From positions 23,182,727 through 23,210,027 of the forward strand of contig JBOZIK010000001.1 in NCBI GenBank assembly GCA_051453625.1: a stretch of DNA of 27,301 bases, written 5' to 3'. Origin of the DNA: Welwitschia mirabilis. Its lineage: Eukaryota; Gnetophyta; Gnetopsida; Welwitschiales. The notes beneath the pieces are model-generated. The model saw nothing but the letters and a program-made list of their open reading frames with translations, was not told the origin of the DNA and ran no database searches. A program made the translations under genes and the position numbers. Position 1 is the first letter of the stretch, and each line of letters opens with the position of its first letter. Of this stretch, positions 1 to 8,640 are shown in pieces.

Positions 1-884
1 GATGAGGCATGGATACCTCAGAGTCTTTAACTACCATGCCTCGACCATTAACTTGAGTATCTTTTAAATAAATATTAGTGAATCCCTCTATCCATCCTAC
101 TTGAATGCTGCTAATATTTGCAAGTACGTGACTATAGCATGGCTATCATGAAATGATGAAATGATGTTGTGGATCAGCCCTCTATGTAATACTCTATAGG
201 AAGGAGTTCACTATGTGACAAGAATACCTTGCCTATCTAGCATCAAGTCTATTGAGATGTCAAGTGTTATCCTTGATGTATGACACTTCTCTATATCTCT
301 AGTAGAATAAATGTGTAAACTCCCAAAACCACCTATATTGTAACTGTTGCAATGTGGTTTGTAAGTACAACCATCTCGTGGTCCTATATAGAAGCTACAA
401 TCATGTCCATAAGGTGACCACAAGAATCTAGTTATCACTCTATATGCATTATGTTATAGAACTCCTTAGTCTCTGGTACATAATATGTTTCGTGTGCATT
501 TAGAATCCATTGGAGTGGTAAATATGAGAGATTCTAATCAACCTTTGGACCTAGTATATTCATGAAATATCCAAGGTAACTCTTGTTGTGGATAGTGGCA
601 GTCCAAACGGTAAGTAATTGTATGTGTTAAGGTGGGGGATGCAAGGGCTTCACATGCTCTACCTCTAGCGGCAGTAATGGACCTGCCTTCTATTCTATAG
701 GTTCAGCCTCAACCTTAGCCTATCTATCTCTATGTGTATGGAGCCTACTTAGTCAAAAATATGCAAAAGATTTACATGAGATCGGATAAACAAGCTAAGT
801 ACATCACATAGATGCTCAACAATGACCTCTAACATTGATTAAAAAAATGTAAAAAAATGATAAAAATACATGATTTAATCCCTA
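1..884 (-). other. Unassigned degraded sequence with coding-like text
   Basis: No gene or element family is recognised. The minus strand has a 75-codon open stretch at 211-438 (near its start FLWSPYGHDCSFYIG) and a second coding-like stretch at about 3-128 in another frame (VGWIEGFTNIYLKD, then VNGRGMVVKDSE). Both have ordinary amino-acid composition rather than the Lys/Asn/Phe/Ile-rich text that random AT-rich DNA gives, so an old protein-coding transposon or pseudogene is possible. No start codon, splice structure or catalytic motif ties the pieces together. The stretch becomes low-complexity A-rich toward the gap at 885. Confidence 0.3.
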
Positions 885-901
885 NNNNNNNNNNNNNNNN
901 N
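885..901. other. Assembly gap (17 N)
   Basis: A run of 17 N. The odd length suggests low-quality or estimated bases rather than a fixed-size scaffold gap. Confidence 0.95.
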
Positions 902-1127
902 CATATTACCTAGTTCTAAGAAGAAAATTTTGAAATGTGTGAAAAATGGAAATTTTTTTTAAGTTGGCCCCACATAAGGTAAAAATTCAAAGTGCTCGAA
1001 TGAAAAATATAATCTAGTAGAATCATAGAATACATTAAATTGATTAATTTACTCTAAAGGATCACTACATTTTGATCTACAGTTTGTAAGTAATTGAGTG
1101 TAAAAGATAAAAGCCTAAATTTTTCTC

Positions 1128-1489
1128 ATAAAACATATAATTAATTATATTTTGTAAAATACATGGTGAAAATAAAATCCATAAGTTCAAATTGAAGAGC
1201 ACGAAAAAGTGATTAACATACATGAAAACTACACATCGAAAGGATAAAAAAGGTAAAAAAATTAAAATGAAGAGGAAACGAAAAACATACCTCATTTTTA
1301 GAAATTTACTGAAATTTGGCAAATCTGGAAGTGGATCTCGTAAAGATAAGTTCCAGTGTAAGGGCAAGAACTAGGGGAGTTATCACCTCTTAGAGGAATA
1401 AATGAAAATAAAGAAAAATAAGGAACAAAGGGTTTGACTACAGTTTTATCACATTGGCATTTGGTTGCATTGTTTGGATGACAGCCCTA
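1128..1489. repeat. Direct repeat, copy 1, ending at a gap
   Basis: This stretch matches 1590-1963 almost base for base. Shared landmarks are the opening ataaaacatataattaat, the middle gataagttccagtg and the ending gtttggatgacag. Copy 1 runs straight into the 100-N gap, and copy 2 starts immediately after it. That is what two overlapping contig ends or two alleles placed side by side would look like. A minus-strand open stretch (1077-1367) lies mostly here but shows no known domain. Confidence 0.8.
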
Positions 1490-1589
1490 NNNNNNNNNNN
1501 NNNNNNNNNNNNNNNNNNNNNNNNNNNNNNNNNNNNNNNNNNNNNNNNNNNNNNNNNNNNNNNNNNNNNNNNNNNNNNNNNNNNNNNNN
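1490..1589. other. Assembly gap (100 N) flanked by repeated sequence
   Basis: Exactly 100 N, a usual placeholder for a gap of unknown size. The sequence left of the gap recurs right of it, so the real gap may be zero or negative. Confidence 0.95.
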
Positions 1590-1963
1590 ATAAAACATAT
1601 AATTAATCATATTTTGTAAAATACATGGTGAAAATCAAATCCATAAGTTCAAATTGAAGAGCACGAAAAAGTGATTAACATACATGAAAAATACAAATTG
1701 AAATGCTAAAAAAGGAAAAAAAAATTAAAATGAAGAGGAAAAGAAAAACATAACTCATTTTTAGAAATTTACTGAAATTTGACAAATCTGGAAGTGAATC
1801 TCATAGGGATAAGTTCCAGTGCAAGGGCAAGAACTAGGGAAGTTATCATCTCTTAAAGGAATAAATGAAAATAATGATAAAATAAAGAAAAATAAGAAAC
1901 AAAGGGTTTGACTACAGTTTTATCACACTGGTGTTTGGTTGCATTGTTTGGATGACAGCTCTA
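1590..1963. repeat. Direct repeat, copy 2, starting at a gap
   Basis: Second copy of the repeat at 1128-1489. It differs by scattered substitutions and by about 12 extra bases near 1875 (an additional atgataaaataa-like segment). The differences are mostly transitions, so the copies are alleles or old duplicates rather than the same read placed twice. Confidence 0.8.
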
Positions 1964-2675
1964 GAATGAATCTCAAAAAAAGTCAGACTATCATCCATCT
2001 GTATCATCTAGATGATCATGTGGATGATAGAACTTTGAAAAATTTTAAAAAAATAAACATCTCAACTAAGAAAGTTAGGCTCAGATATTATCATAAAGGT
2101 ATGAGAATTTATCAGAAAGCTTGAAAAAATAGGAAATGAGAAAGAATTATGAAAATTAGAATGAAGTAGAAAACTCAAAATAAATGAAAACCAGGGCAAA
2201 TAAAAACATATTACCTAGGTTAAGACCTAATACGCAAAACTAAATAGAGGTGCTCGAACTAAANNNNNNNNNNGTGTAGGCTCCAAAAGATACAAGGAAT
2301 ATCATAAAAACTATTGAAGCATGAGATATTTTTTTTAAAATTTAATGTTAAAACAAAATTATGTGGAGTGAATGAGTAATAAGAAAACTACTAAATGATA
2401 AGATTTTATGTGAAGATGAGAAAATGTGGAAATTACTTTAAAATAACAAATTGAAAATCCAAAGAAAAGTAGAATGAAAATAAACACAAGGAACATGAAG
2501 AAGATTAATTACCTATTATAAATTCTAACTTAGAAAACCCCCATGAAAGACATCATAAAGCTATCTGAGTAAAAATGCATGATAAAATTATAAACTTCCT
2601 AAAGTTTCACTTGAAAAGGTAATGATTATGACAATACCAAAGATTTAAGTGCTTAGAATAATGAATGATAAGATG
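1964..2675. other. Unassigned AT-rich sequence
   Basis: No gene is seen. An open stretch of 61 codons on the plus strand (1939-2124) is Lys/His/Asp-rich and matches nothing recognised. A 10-N run interrupts at 2264-2273. The phrase acatattacctag occurs at about 900 and again at about 2206, and gtgctcgaa recurs at about 991 and 2250, which hints that 900-1000 and 2200-2260 are related repeat fragments. Confidence 0.4.
2264..2273. other. Assembly gap (10 N)
   Basis: Run of 10 N in AT-rich unassigned sequence. Confidence 0.95.
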
Positions 2676-2775
2676 NNNNNNNNNNNNNNNNNNNNNNNNN
2701 NNNNNNNNNNNNNNNNNNNNNNNNNNNNNNNNNNNNNNNNNNNNNNNNNNNNNNNNNNNNNNNNNNNNNNNNNNN
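2676..2775. other. Assembly gap (100 N)
   Basis: A 100-N placeholder. The nine bases gataagatg lie immediately on both sides, so a short contig overlap may have gone unmerged. Confidence 0.95.
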
Positions 2776-3169
2776 GATAAGATGAAATGCTATAAAAGTT
2801 GAACTTACTTGCTCACATCCCAAAACACAATAGAATATTCAAAAGTGAAATGATCATATGGGAATACTAAAAGTCTAGAAAACAACCAATGCCTTTGATG
2901 ATACTAATAACACCATGGATCCCATAGCCTCAAATTTTATTACAACATTTCTATGATGAGGGGAGTGCAACCATAGTCAAAGAAGTAAGGACCTGTGAAG
3001 CACGACCAAATAATTCCCCAATGAAGTTTCAATAGCTACCAACATTGTCAAAGGTTTCTTTTGAAAAAATTACCCTATTGCATTAGGACATCATAGTGAT
3101 CATGTATTTTTATTTAAACAAAAATACAATAGATCATGATCATTATTTTATTTTTCTTTTTTTCTTCCT
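2776..3169. other. Unassigned sequence downstream of the gypsy element
   Basis: No reading frame of note on either strand. On the minus strand this lies beyond the integrase end of the gypsy element, where Athila/Tat elements usually carry a long 3' region and then the 3' LTR. No TG...CA boundary, polypurine tract or match to sequence right of gag could be found, so the 3' LTR is not located. Confidence 0.35.
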
Positions 3170-3502
3170 TTTTTTAAAAGAAATAATTCCCACATTCAAA
3201 TACTCAAAAATACAAGGGTAAATAAGTCAGATAAAAGATAAGAAAGAACACTTTAAAACAACCAAAGACCTCACACCATTAAAAAAAAAGCATAAGAATT
3301 AAAGTATATTACTTTAAAGTGGATTTCATAGACATGTAAATGTCTCAAAATTTAGTGGATTCAATCTTATTACTATAAAATGCCCAATAATGAATTCTAG
3401 TTATGGGAACTTCATAAAGTAACACAAAAGTCAAGTTTAAAAGATGATTAAGTGACATCATAACATCCACCAAATGAATAAGCTAAGAAAGAATTTAGAT
3501 AA
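3170..3502. repeat. Direct repeat, copy 1, ending at a gap
   Basis: Matches 3603-3920 with scattered differences. Landmarks are gataagaaagaacactttaa, the phrase tttcatagacatgt and the final gaatttagataa. The left copy ends at the gap exactly where the right copy continues into integrase-coding sequence, so the left copy is probably the end of an overlapping contig or the other allele. Confidence 0.8.
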
Positions 3503-3602
3503 NNNNNNNNNNNNNNNNNNNNNNNNNNNNNNNNNNNNNNNNNNNNNNNNNNNNNNNNNNNNNNNNNNNNNNNNNNNNNNNNNNNNNNNNNNNNNNNNNN
3601 NN
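3503..3602. other. Assembly gap (100 N) flanked by repeated sequence
   Basis: Fixed-size placeholder. About 320 bases left of it recur to its right, so the true distance may be negative. Confidence 0.95.
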
Positions 3603-3920
3603 TTTTTAAAGGAATAATTAAAGACAAAGGTAAATAAGTCAAATAAAAGATAAGAAAGAACACTTTAAAACAACCAAAGATCTCACACCATTGAAAAAAA
3701 AAAAAGCACAAGAATTAAAGTATATTCCTTTAAAGTGGATTTCATAGACATGTGAATGTCTTAAAATTGGGTGGATCCAATCTTATCACTATAAAATGCC
3801 CAAGAATGAATACTAGTTATGGAAACTTCATAAAGCAATACAAAAGTCGAGTTTAAAAGATGATTAAGTGACATCATAACATCCACCAAAGAAATAAGCT
3901 AATAAAGAATTTAGATAATG
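3603..3920. repeat. Direct repeat, copy 2, next to the integrase end
   Basis: Second copy of the 3170-3502 repeat. On the minus strand it directly follows the integrase C-terminal remnant, so it is the start of the gypsy element's 3' untranslated region. An open stretch on the minus strand through the gap here (3448-3711) is Phe/Leu-rich and includes N, and is not a gene. Confidence 0.7.
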
Positions 3921-3924
3921 ATAG

Positions 3925-5123
3925 GGTCACTAGAATGTACTCTCTCTATAAGATAAGGATCTAACCATTTAGAGGTCAACTTATTATTTAAAAAATATAC
4001 TCTAGTATTGTATAAAAGGACAAGTAGACTAGGTTCAAACTTTTTGTGAAGTAACTTTCTATTATGTATGAACTTAGCGTGGGTTTTTGTGGATTAATTA
4101 ATAATATATAGTATGAGTACATTTTTTTATCAAGGTGATCTATATAGGATAATTAATGTTTAAGATTTTTATAAAGATCCACAAGAGTAATTTGACAAAA
4201 GACACAAAAAGAATTATAACATACATCATTAGGTAAAATACAAACTTTTTTGTCCATAAGTTCATAAGATGAAAAACCAAGAGAATTATGCCAATTAGTA
4301 TGGTAAGCTCAAAGAACATCATTAAGCTTAGAAGCCCAAGATTTATTATTAATAGAGACAAGTTTTTATAACATTTCTATAATTTGTCTATTTACATTTT
4401 TAGCTCAACCATTGTTTTGTGGATGATAAGCATAAGCTACTTTATGTTTAATTCCAATGAATAAAAGAAGTTTCCTAAAAAGTTAATTTATAAAATAAGT
4501 TTCTTAGTCACTAATGATAATCCTAGGAAAACCAAATCATTAAAAAATATAAGTTCTAAGAAAAGTACAAAGAGTTCAAGCATAATTCAAAGAATTAGGA
4601 ATAGCTTTAACCCATTTAGTCATGTAATTAATAATTTTTATTATTAAAAGGTGGATGAATAGGGCCTATAATATTAATTCCCCAATAATCAAAAGATTCA
4701 CATTCAAGAATAGATTTAAGGAGCATCTATTGATCATAAATAAGTCTACCATAACGCTAACAAGGATCACACCTTTTAGTAAAATTAAAAGAATCCTGAA
4801 AAAGAGTAGGCCAATAAAAACTAGAGTGAAAAATTTTCATAGCTATTTTTTATCTACTAAAATAACTTCCACAAATAATACCATGAAAAATATGAAGGAT
4901 ATTAGATTTTTCCCAATTAGACATACATTTTCGCATAATTTGGTCTTTATACCTATGATAAAGATGTGGCTCTCTCCATTTATAGTTACCTATTCTATGA
5001 AGAAGGGATTTTCATTGATTATAAGTCCAATGTTATGGTGTTTTCATGGTAAAAAGATAATTAAAATTATCAGAATACCAAGGAGAAGGTTGAGCAAAAG
5101 ATATAGCAAAAAGTTGTTCATTT
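3925..5123 (-). pseudogene. pol: Integrase domain of the gypsy element (broken)
   Basis: Integrase joins element DNA to the host genome. On the minus strand the N-terminal part opens with EQLFAISFAQPSPWYSDN and carries a His/Cys zinc-site remnant ending SFYWPTLFQD and RCDPC. The catalytic core follows: FDYWGINIIGP at about 4665-4690, FPRIIISD at about 4500, and AYHPQNNG at about 4410-4440. The C-terminal module is at about 3930-4070 (KKFEPSLLVLLYNTRV). Compared with the family, the first catalytic Asp codon reads AAT (Asn, 4673-4675) and the Glu reads AAA (Lys, 4399-4401); only the second Asp remains. Several stops sit where Trp, Gln or Arg is expected. The open stretch 4655-5242 on the other strand is a shadow of this domain. 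Confidence 0.87.
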
Positions 5124-5219
5124 NNNNNNNNNNNNNNNNNNNNNNNNNNNNNNNNNNNNNNNNNNNNNNNNNNNNNNNNNNNNNNNNNNNNNNNNNNNNN
5201 NNNNNNNNNNNNNNNNNNN
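5124..5219. other. Assembly gap (96 N) between RNase H and integrase
   Basis: Not a 100-N placeholder: 96 N is 32 codons. That is close to the usual distance between the RNase H end and the integrase start in this family, so this gap may have been sized. Confidence 0.9.
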
Positions 5220-5534
5220 TTGCACAAGGAGGACCTGTATAACCAATCTATCACTCAAATCTTTCTTAGTCATAATGTATTGAATTAGAGCATGGTCGAT
5301 ATAAACATTTATATGAAAGCCTACAAAATAATATCTATGAGTATTATGGTAAAAGATAATTACTAACATTCCTTTTTCTATATTAGTATAATTCATTTGA
5401 GTTCTAAACAAAATTTTACTATGATAAGATATAACTTTAAAATCATTGTTATATTCTTGATAAATTACCCCACCCATGGTAAAATTACTAGAATCATACA
5501 TTAATTCAAAATCTTTTTCCCAATTGGATCCCAT
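5220..5534 (-). pseudogene. pol: RNase H domain of the gypsy element
   Basis: RNase H removes the RNA strand of the RNA-DNA hybrid during reverse transcription. The minus strand is open for about 105 codons before the gap. It holds ELMYDSSNFTMGGVIYQ (family CDASdyavGavL), the block NYTNIEKGMLVI (family NYatTEKELLAV) and VYIDHALIQYIM (family vyTDHaALrYLm). The catalytic Asp residues of the first and last blocks and the Glu of the middle block appear present, so this is the best preserved domain of the element. It lies just downstream of RT, as usual. Confidence 0.88.
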
Positions 5535-5972
5535 TACAATAGGAGCATAAGAAAGTTTATGTTTAAGTTTATCGAAAACAAGCTAATAAGATTCATTCCA
5601 ATTAACTTTAGCTTCTTTTTCTAGTAATGAGTGAAGGGGTTTACAAATTTTTGCATAATCCTAAATAAACTAATGTAAAAACCACAATGACTAAGAAAGA
5701 ATCGAACTTTTTTTACATTAGTTAAAGGAGTTATGTTTTGAATGATATCAACCTTTTCAAGGTCTATTTTAATCTCTTTTTTTGAAATATGGTGACCTAA
5801 AATAATTCTAGTCTCAACTAAAAATAAACTTTTCTTCCAACTCAAAGGTAGGCTATTAGACATGCATTTATCAAGGACTTTTTGTAGTCTTTCTAAGATT
5901 TATTCAAAATTTTTAGCATAATAGAGAAGTCATCCATGAAAATTTCTATCAAATTCTCTAACATATTAAAAA
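5535..5972 (-). pseudogene. pol: Reverse transcriptase, C-terminal part (gypsy)
   Basis: The minus strand reads ENLIEIFMDDFSIM near 5930-5970. This is the catalytic FMDD box with both Asp residues kept. It is followed at 5621-5863 by SWKKSLFLVETRIILGHHIS and LTNVKKVRFFLSHCGFY, matching the RT thumb/connection text LGHkIS and FLGHaGFYRRFI of plant gypsy elements. Frames shift between the two blocks and stops interrupt. The sequence around the FMDD box occurs again right of the gap (6073-6127). Confidence 0.88.
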
Positions 5973-6072
5973 NNNNNNNNNNNNNNNNNNNNNNNNNNNN
6001 NNNNNNNNNNNNNNNNNNNNNNNNNNNNNNNNNNNNNNNNNNNNNNNNNNNNNNNNNNNNNNNNNNNNNNNN
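5973..6072. other. Assembly gap (100 N) with 55-bp flank overlap
   Basis: The 55 bases before the gap (5918-5972) recur right after it (6073-6127) with about one difference, so the gap most likely separates overlapping contigs. Confidence 0.95.
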
Positions 6073-6666
6073 GCATAATAGAGAAGTCATCCATGAAAAT
6101 TTCTATCAAATTCTCTAAAATATTAAAAAAAAAAAAAAAAAGAAACCCATCATCACATGCTGAAAGTACCAGAAGCATTGCAAAGTTTAAAAGGCATGCG
6201 TCAAAAATCAAAAGTATTAAAAGGTGAAGGGAAAATAGTTTTATCCTAATCCTTACTAGCAACACAAAGCTAATTATAACAACTATATTCATTAAGAAAA
6301 TAATAAAATACAGGTCCTTGAATTCTATCGAGTTTCTGACCAAGAAAAGGCAAAGGACAATGGTTTTTTTTAGTTACTTTATTTAATTTGTTGAAATTAA
6401 TTCACATTCTTCATTTTTTACCTTTATTAGGTACTACCATCAAAGGACTCATCCACTTACCATTAGCTATTGTATAAATGATTCCAACATCCATTAATTT
6501 AATGATTTCATCTTTAACAACTTAAGGTTTGGATCAAGTCTACATTAGGGTTGCCTAATAGGTTTTTCATTATTCTCAAGGTAGATTTTATGTTGAATAA
6601 TTAAGACAGGAATGACTATCAAATCTTTATAAAATCAAGTAAACACATTTACCTTAGATCACAAAA
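6073..6666 (-). pseudogene. pol: Reverse transcriptase core, first copy
   Basis: The minus strand carries the RT palm: DEIIKLMDVGIIYTIANGKW, SPLMVVPNKG, then GPVFYYFLNEYSCYN (motif A region, family FLDGYSGYNQ) and MPFKLCNASGTF (family MPFGLCNAPATF). The motif A Asp codon here is AAT (6291-6293). A run of 17 A (6125-6141) falls just before the FMDD box and is read as Phe on the coding strand. The piece sits between two 100-N gaps and is nearly the same as 6767-7325, so it is either the other allele or an unmerged contig. Confidence 0.85.
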
Positions 6667-6766
6667 NNNNNNNNNNNNNNNNNNNNNNNNNNNNNNNNNN
6701 NNNNNNNNNNNNNNNNNNNNNNNNNNNNNNNNNNNNNNNNNNNNNNNNNNNNNNNNNNNNNNNNNN
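6667..6766. other. Assembly gap (100 N) between two RT copies
   Basis: Placeholder gap. About 560 bases left of it (6107-6666) recur right of it (6767-7325). Confidence 0.95.
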
Positions 6767-7725
6767 CGAATCCTCTAACATATTTATAAAAAAAAAAAAA
6801 AAAACCATCATCACATGCTAAAAGTACTAGAAGCATTGAAAAGTTTAAAAGGCATGCATCAAAAATCAAAAGTATTAAAAGGTGAAGTGAAAATAGTTTT
6901 ATCCTAATCCTTACTAGCAATATAAAGCTAATTATAACCACTATATTCATCAAGAAAATAATAAAATAAATGTCCTTGAATTCTATCAAGTATTTGACCA
7001 AGAAAAGGTAAAGAACAATGGGTTTTTTTAGTTACTTTATTTATTTTTTTGAAGTCAATTCACATTCTTCATTTTTCACCTTTCTTAAGTACTACCATTA
7101 AAGGGCTTGTCCACTCATCATTAGCTATTATATAAATGATTCCAACATTCATTAATTTAATGATTTCATCTTTAATAACTTAAAGGATAGATTAAGTCTA
7201 AATTAGGGTTCCCTAATAGGTTTTTCATTATTCTCAAGGTAGATTCTATGTTGAATAATCAAGATAGGAATGGCTATCAAATCTTTATAAAATCAAGTAA
7301 ACACATTTACCTTAGATTATAAAAGTAAGATTAAGCATGATTATTATTAAGGAAAAAGATTTTTGATAATTATTAAAAGTTTATTCTAATCATTTCACAA
7401 AAAGATATATTTTAGTTCACTAGGTAAAGGTTTCATATTTAGATTTAAATTTAGATTTTTATTTTCTATTAAATTTTTAGAAAAATTCACTGTCGTCTTA
7501 GACTATCATCTAGATGTCAGTAGTAAATGCTTATCCTCAAAATAAGAAATCTCAGTTTTTCTTAAACCTCAAACTTCTACATATTTGATAGATTTAGTCT
7601 TTCTACTTTCCATATTAAAATAACCAATTTCTAAATGGATAAAATCAAGTTGATCTTCATCAAAAGCTTTCAAGTTGTTTACTTTAAGTTGATCATCAAA
7701 CAAAGTTAACTCATGAAGCATTAAT
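6767..7725 (-). pseudogene. pol: Reverse transcriptase, second copy and N-terminal part
   Basis: The same RT palm as at 6073-6666, but motif A reads FLDEYSGYN with GAT at 6949-6951, so the catalytic Asp is kept in this copy. To the right (upstream on the coding strand) the text continues through the region that joins protease to RT. The recognisable phrase is KPLPSELKYIFL near 7390-7440 (family KPLPshLKYvFL). Stops and frameshifts are frequent. This contig is continuous with the protease, so it is the better placed of the two RT copies. Confidence 0.85.
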
Positions 7726-8222
7726 TATCTTTCTTCAAGTGGATAACATTGTAGAAATAAACTTGGTTTAATCTCTTCTTCCACACTCATATTCTCATCT
7801 AAATCTTTTTTAACAGCATCAAATACTCTTATTGTGAACTTCTTATTTCCTAAATGATACTTTATCGTTTCTGTTCTGGTATCTATAATATAATGGACTG
7901 TTTCATAAAAATATCTACCTAAATATAATGGATAGCCATCATTATGTTTAACTTCTATCATAACCACATTAATAGGATATAATTCTTATTTAATTTATAT
8001 CACTAAATTCTTAATCATTCTTAAACATTTTTTAATTGATGTATTTGCTAATTCTAAGTTAATCCTTATAGGCCTTATTCTACTTTCTAACCTAAGTTAT
8101 TGATAAATGTGTAAGGGCATAATGTTGATAATAGCTCCTACATTAATCAAGGCTTTATTTATTCTTTTGTTTTCTTCCAAAGTGACACTAATAGTTGCTA
8201 CCCCTGAATTTTTAAATTTTGG
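7726..8222 (-). pseudogene. pol: Aspartic protease of the gypsy element
   Basis: The retroviral-type aspartic protease releases the Gag and Pol proteins. The minus strand reads ATISVTLEENKR, then ALINVGAIINIMPLHIY (family ALcDLGASINLMP), LRLESRIRPIRINLELA (family LGLGevkPttvtLqLAD) and GYPLYLGRYF. The order, spacing and final open stretch (7725-7967) match plant gypsy proteases. The catalytic Asp of the DLGA/DSGA motif is Asn (AAT read at 8142-8144), so even an unbroken frame would be inactive. An in-frame stop sits in the helix between the two halves. Confidence 0.88.
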
Positions 8223-8640
8223 ACATTTCTATAAAACTAAGTTGATAATGGATTGAGCTAGGAAGACTTTGCTAGGGATAGTTCATTTTTATTTCCTTCT
8301 TATCATATCTTTCCACAACTTAGAATATTTAGGATTCTCTTACAAAAGTTTCTAAAATGGTAAATTGATACTTACCTTTTACATTAATACTTTAAGATAT
8401 TTATCAAATGTTATATTAGTGTTTAATCTATCAACCCAAAGGGGTAGTAGGTTTCTTACCTTTTTCATGAGAAGAATTTTCCTTTTTATTACTTAAAGGA
8501 AAAGGGAAGAATTTTCCTTTTTATTACTTAAAGGAAAAGGGAAAAGATGATTTTCTAAGATTTTTATAACCTTTTCTTTCTTATCATTTTTATCACTTTA
8601 AGATGTTGAAGCCTCATGGGTAGGAGTTATTATCTAATTT
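8223..8640 (-). pseudogene. Gag-protease linker of the gypsy element
   Basis: On the minus strand a text near 8230-8420 resembles the conserved Athila/Tat linker ahead of the protease (FDKYLKVL, then SINLPF, family KFLEVFKKLHINIPF), and PLWVDRLN resembles the PfPqRLqk that precedes it. The function of the linker is not well defined; it lies between the gag zinc knuckle region and the protease. It contains an exact 35-bp tandem duplication at 8471-8540, which would shift the frame. Confidence 0.7.
8471..8540. repeat. Perfect 35-bp tandem duplication
   Basis: Two head-to-tail copies, 8471-8505 and 8506-8540, appear identical, each starting gaagaattttcc and ending aaaggaaaagg. As 35 is not a multiple of three, it breaks the reading frame. 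Identity despite the heavy decay around it implies a late event or an assembly slip. Confidence 0.9.

Noticed and set aside
1077-1367. 96-codon minus-strand stretch ending near a GTATGT that could be a splice donor
   Set aside because: The protein is Phe/Leu/Ile-rich with no domain, and the repeat copy at 1590-1963 does not keep the frame. A splice site cannot be supported without a gene.
4140-4361. Hydrophobic 73-codon open stretch, membrane-protein-like
   Set aside because: It is in another frame of the same strand as the integrase core. The integrase text in the neighbouring frame matches the family, so the hydrophobic one is a shadow.
4655-5242. 195-codon open stretch on the plus strand
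   Set aside because: It is antisense to the integrase domain, and a sixth of it is N.
6125-6141. Run of 17 A that might be the poly(A) tail of an inserted LINE or SINE
   Set aside because: It lies inside the RT reading text just before the FMDD box in both copies, with RT sequence on both sides and no inserted element, so it is a homopolymer expansion.
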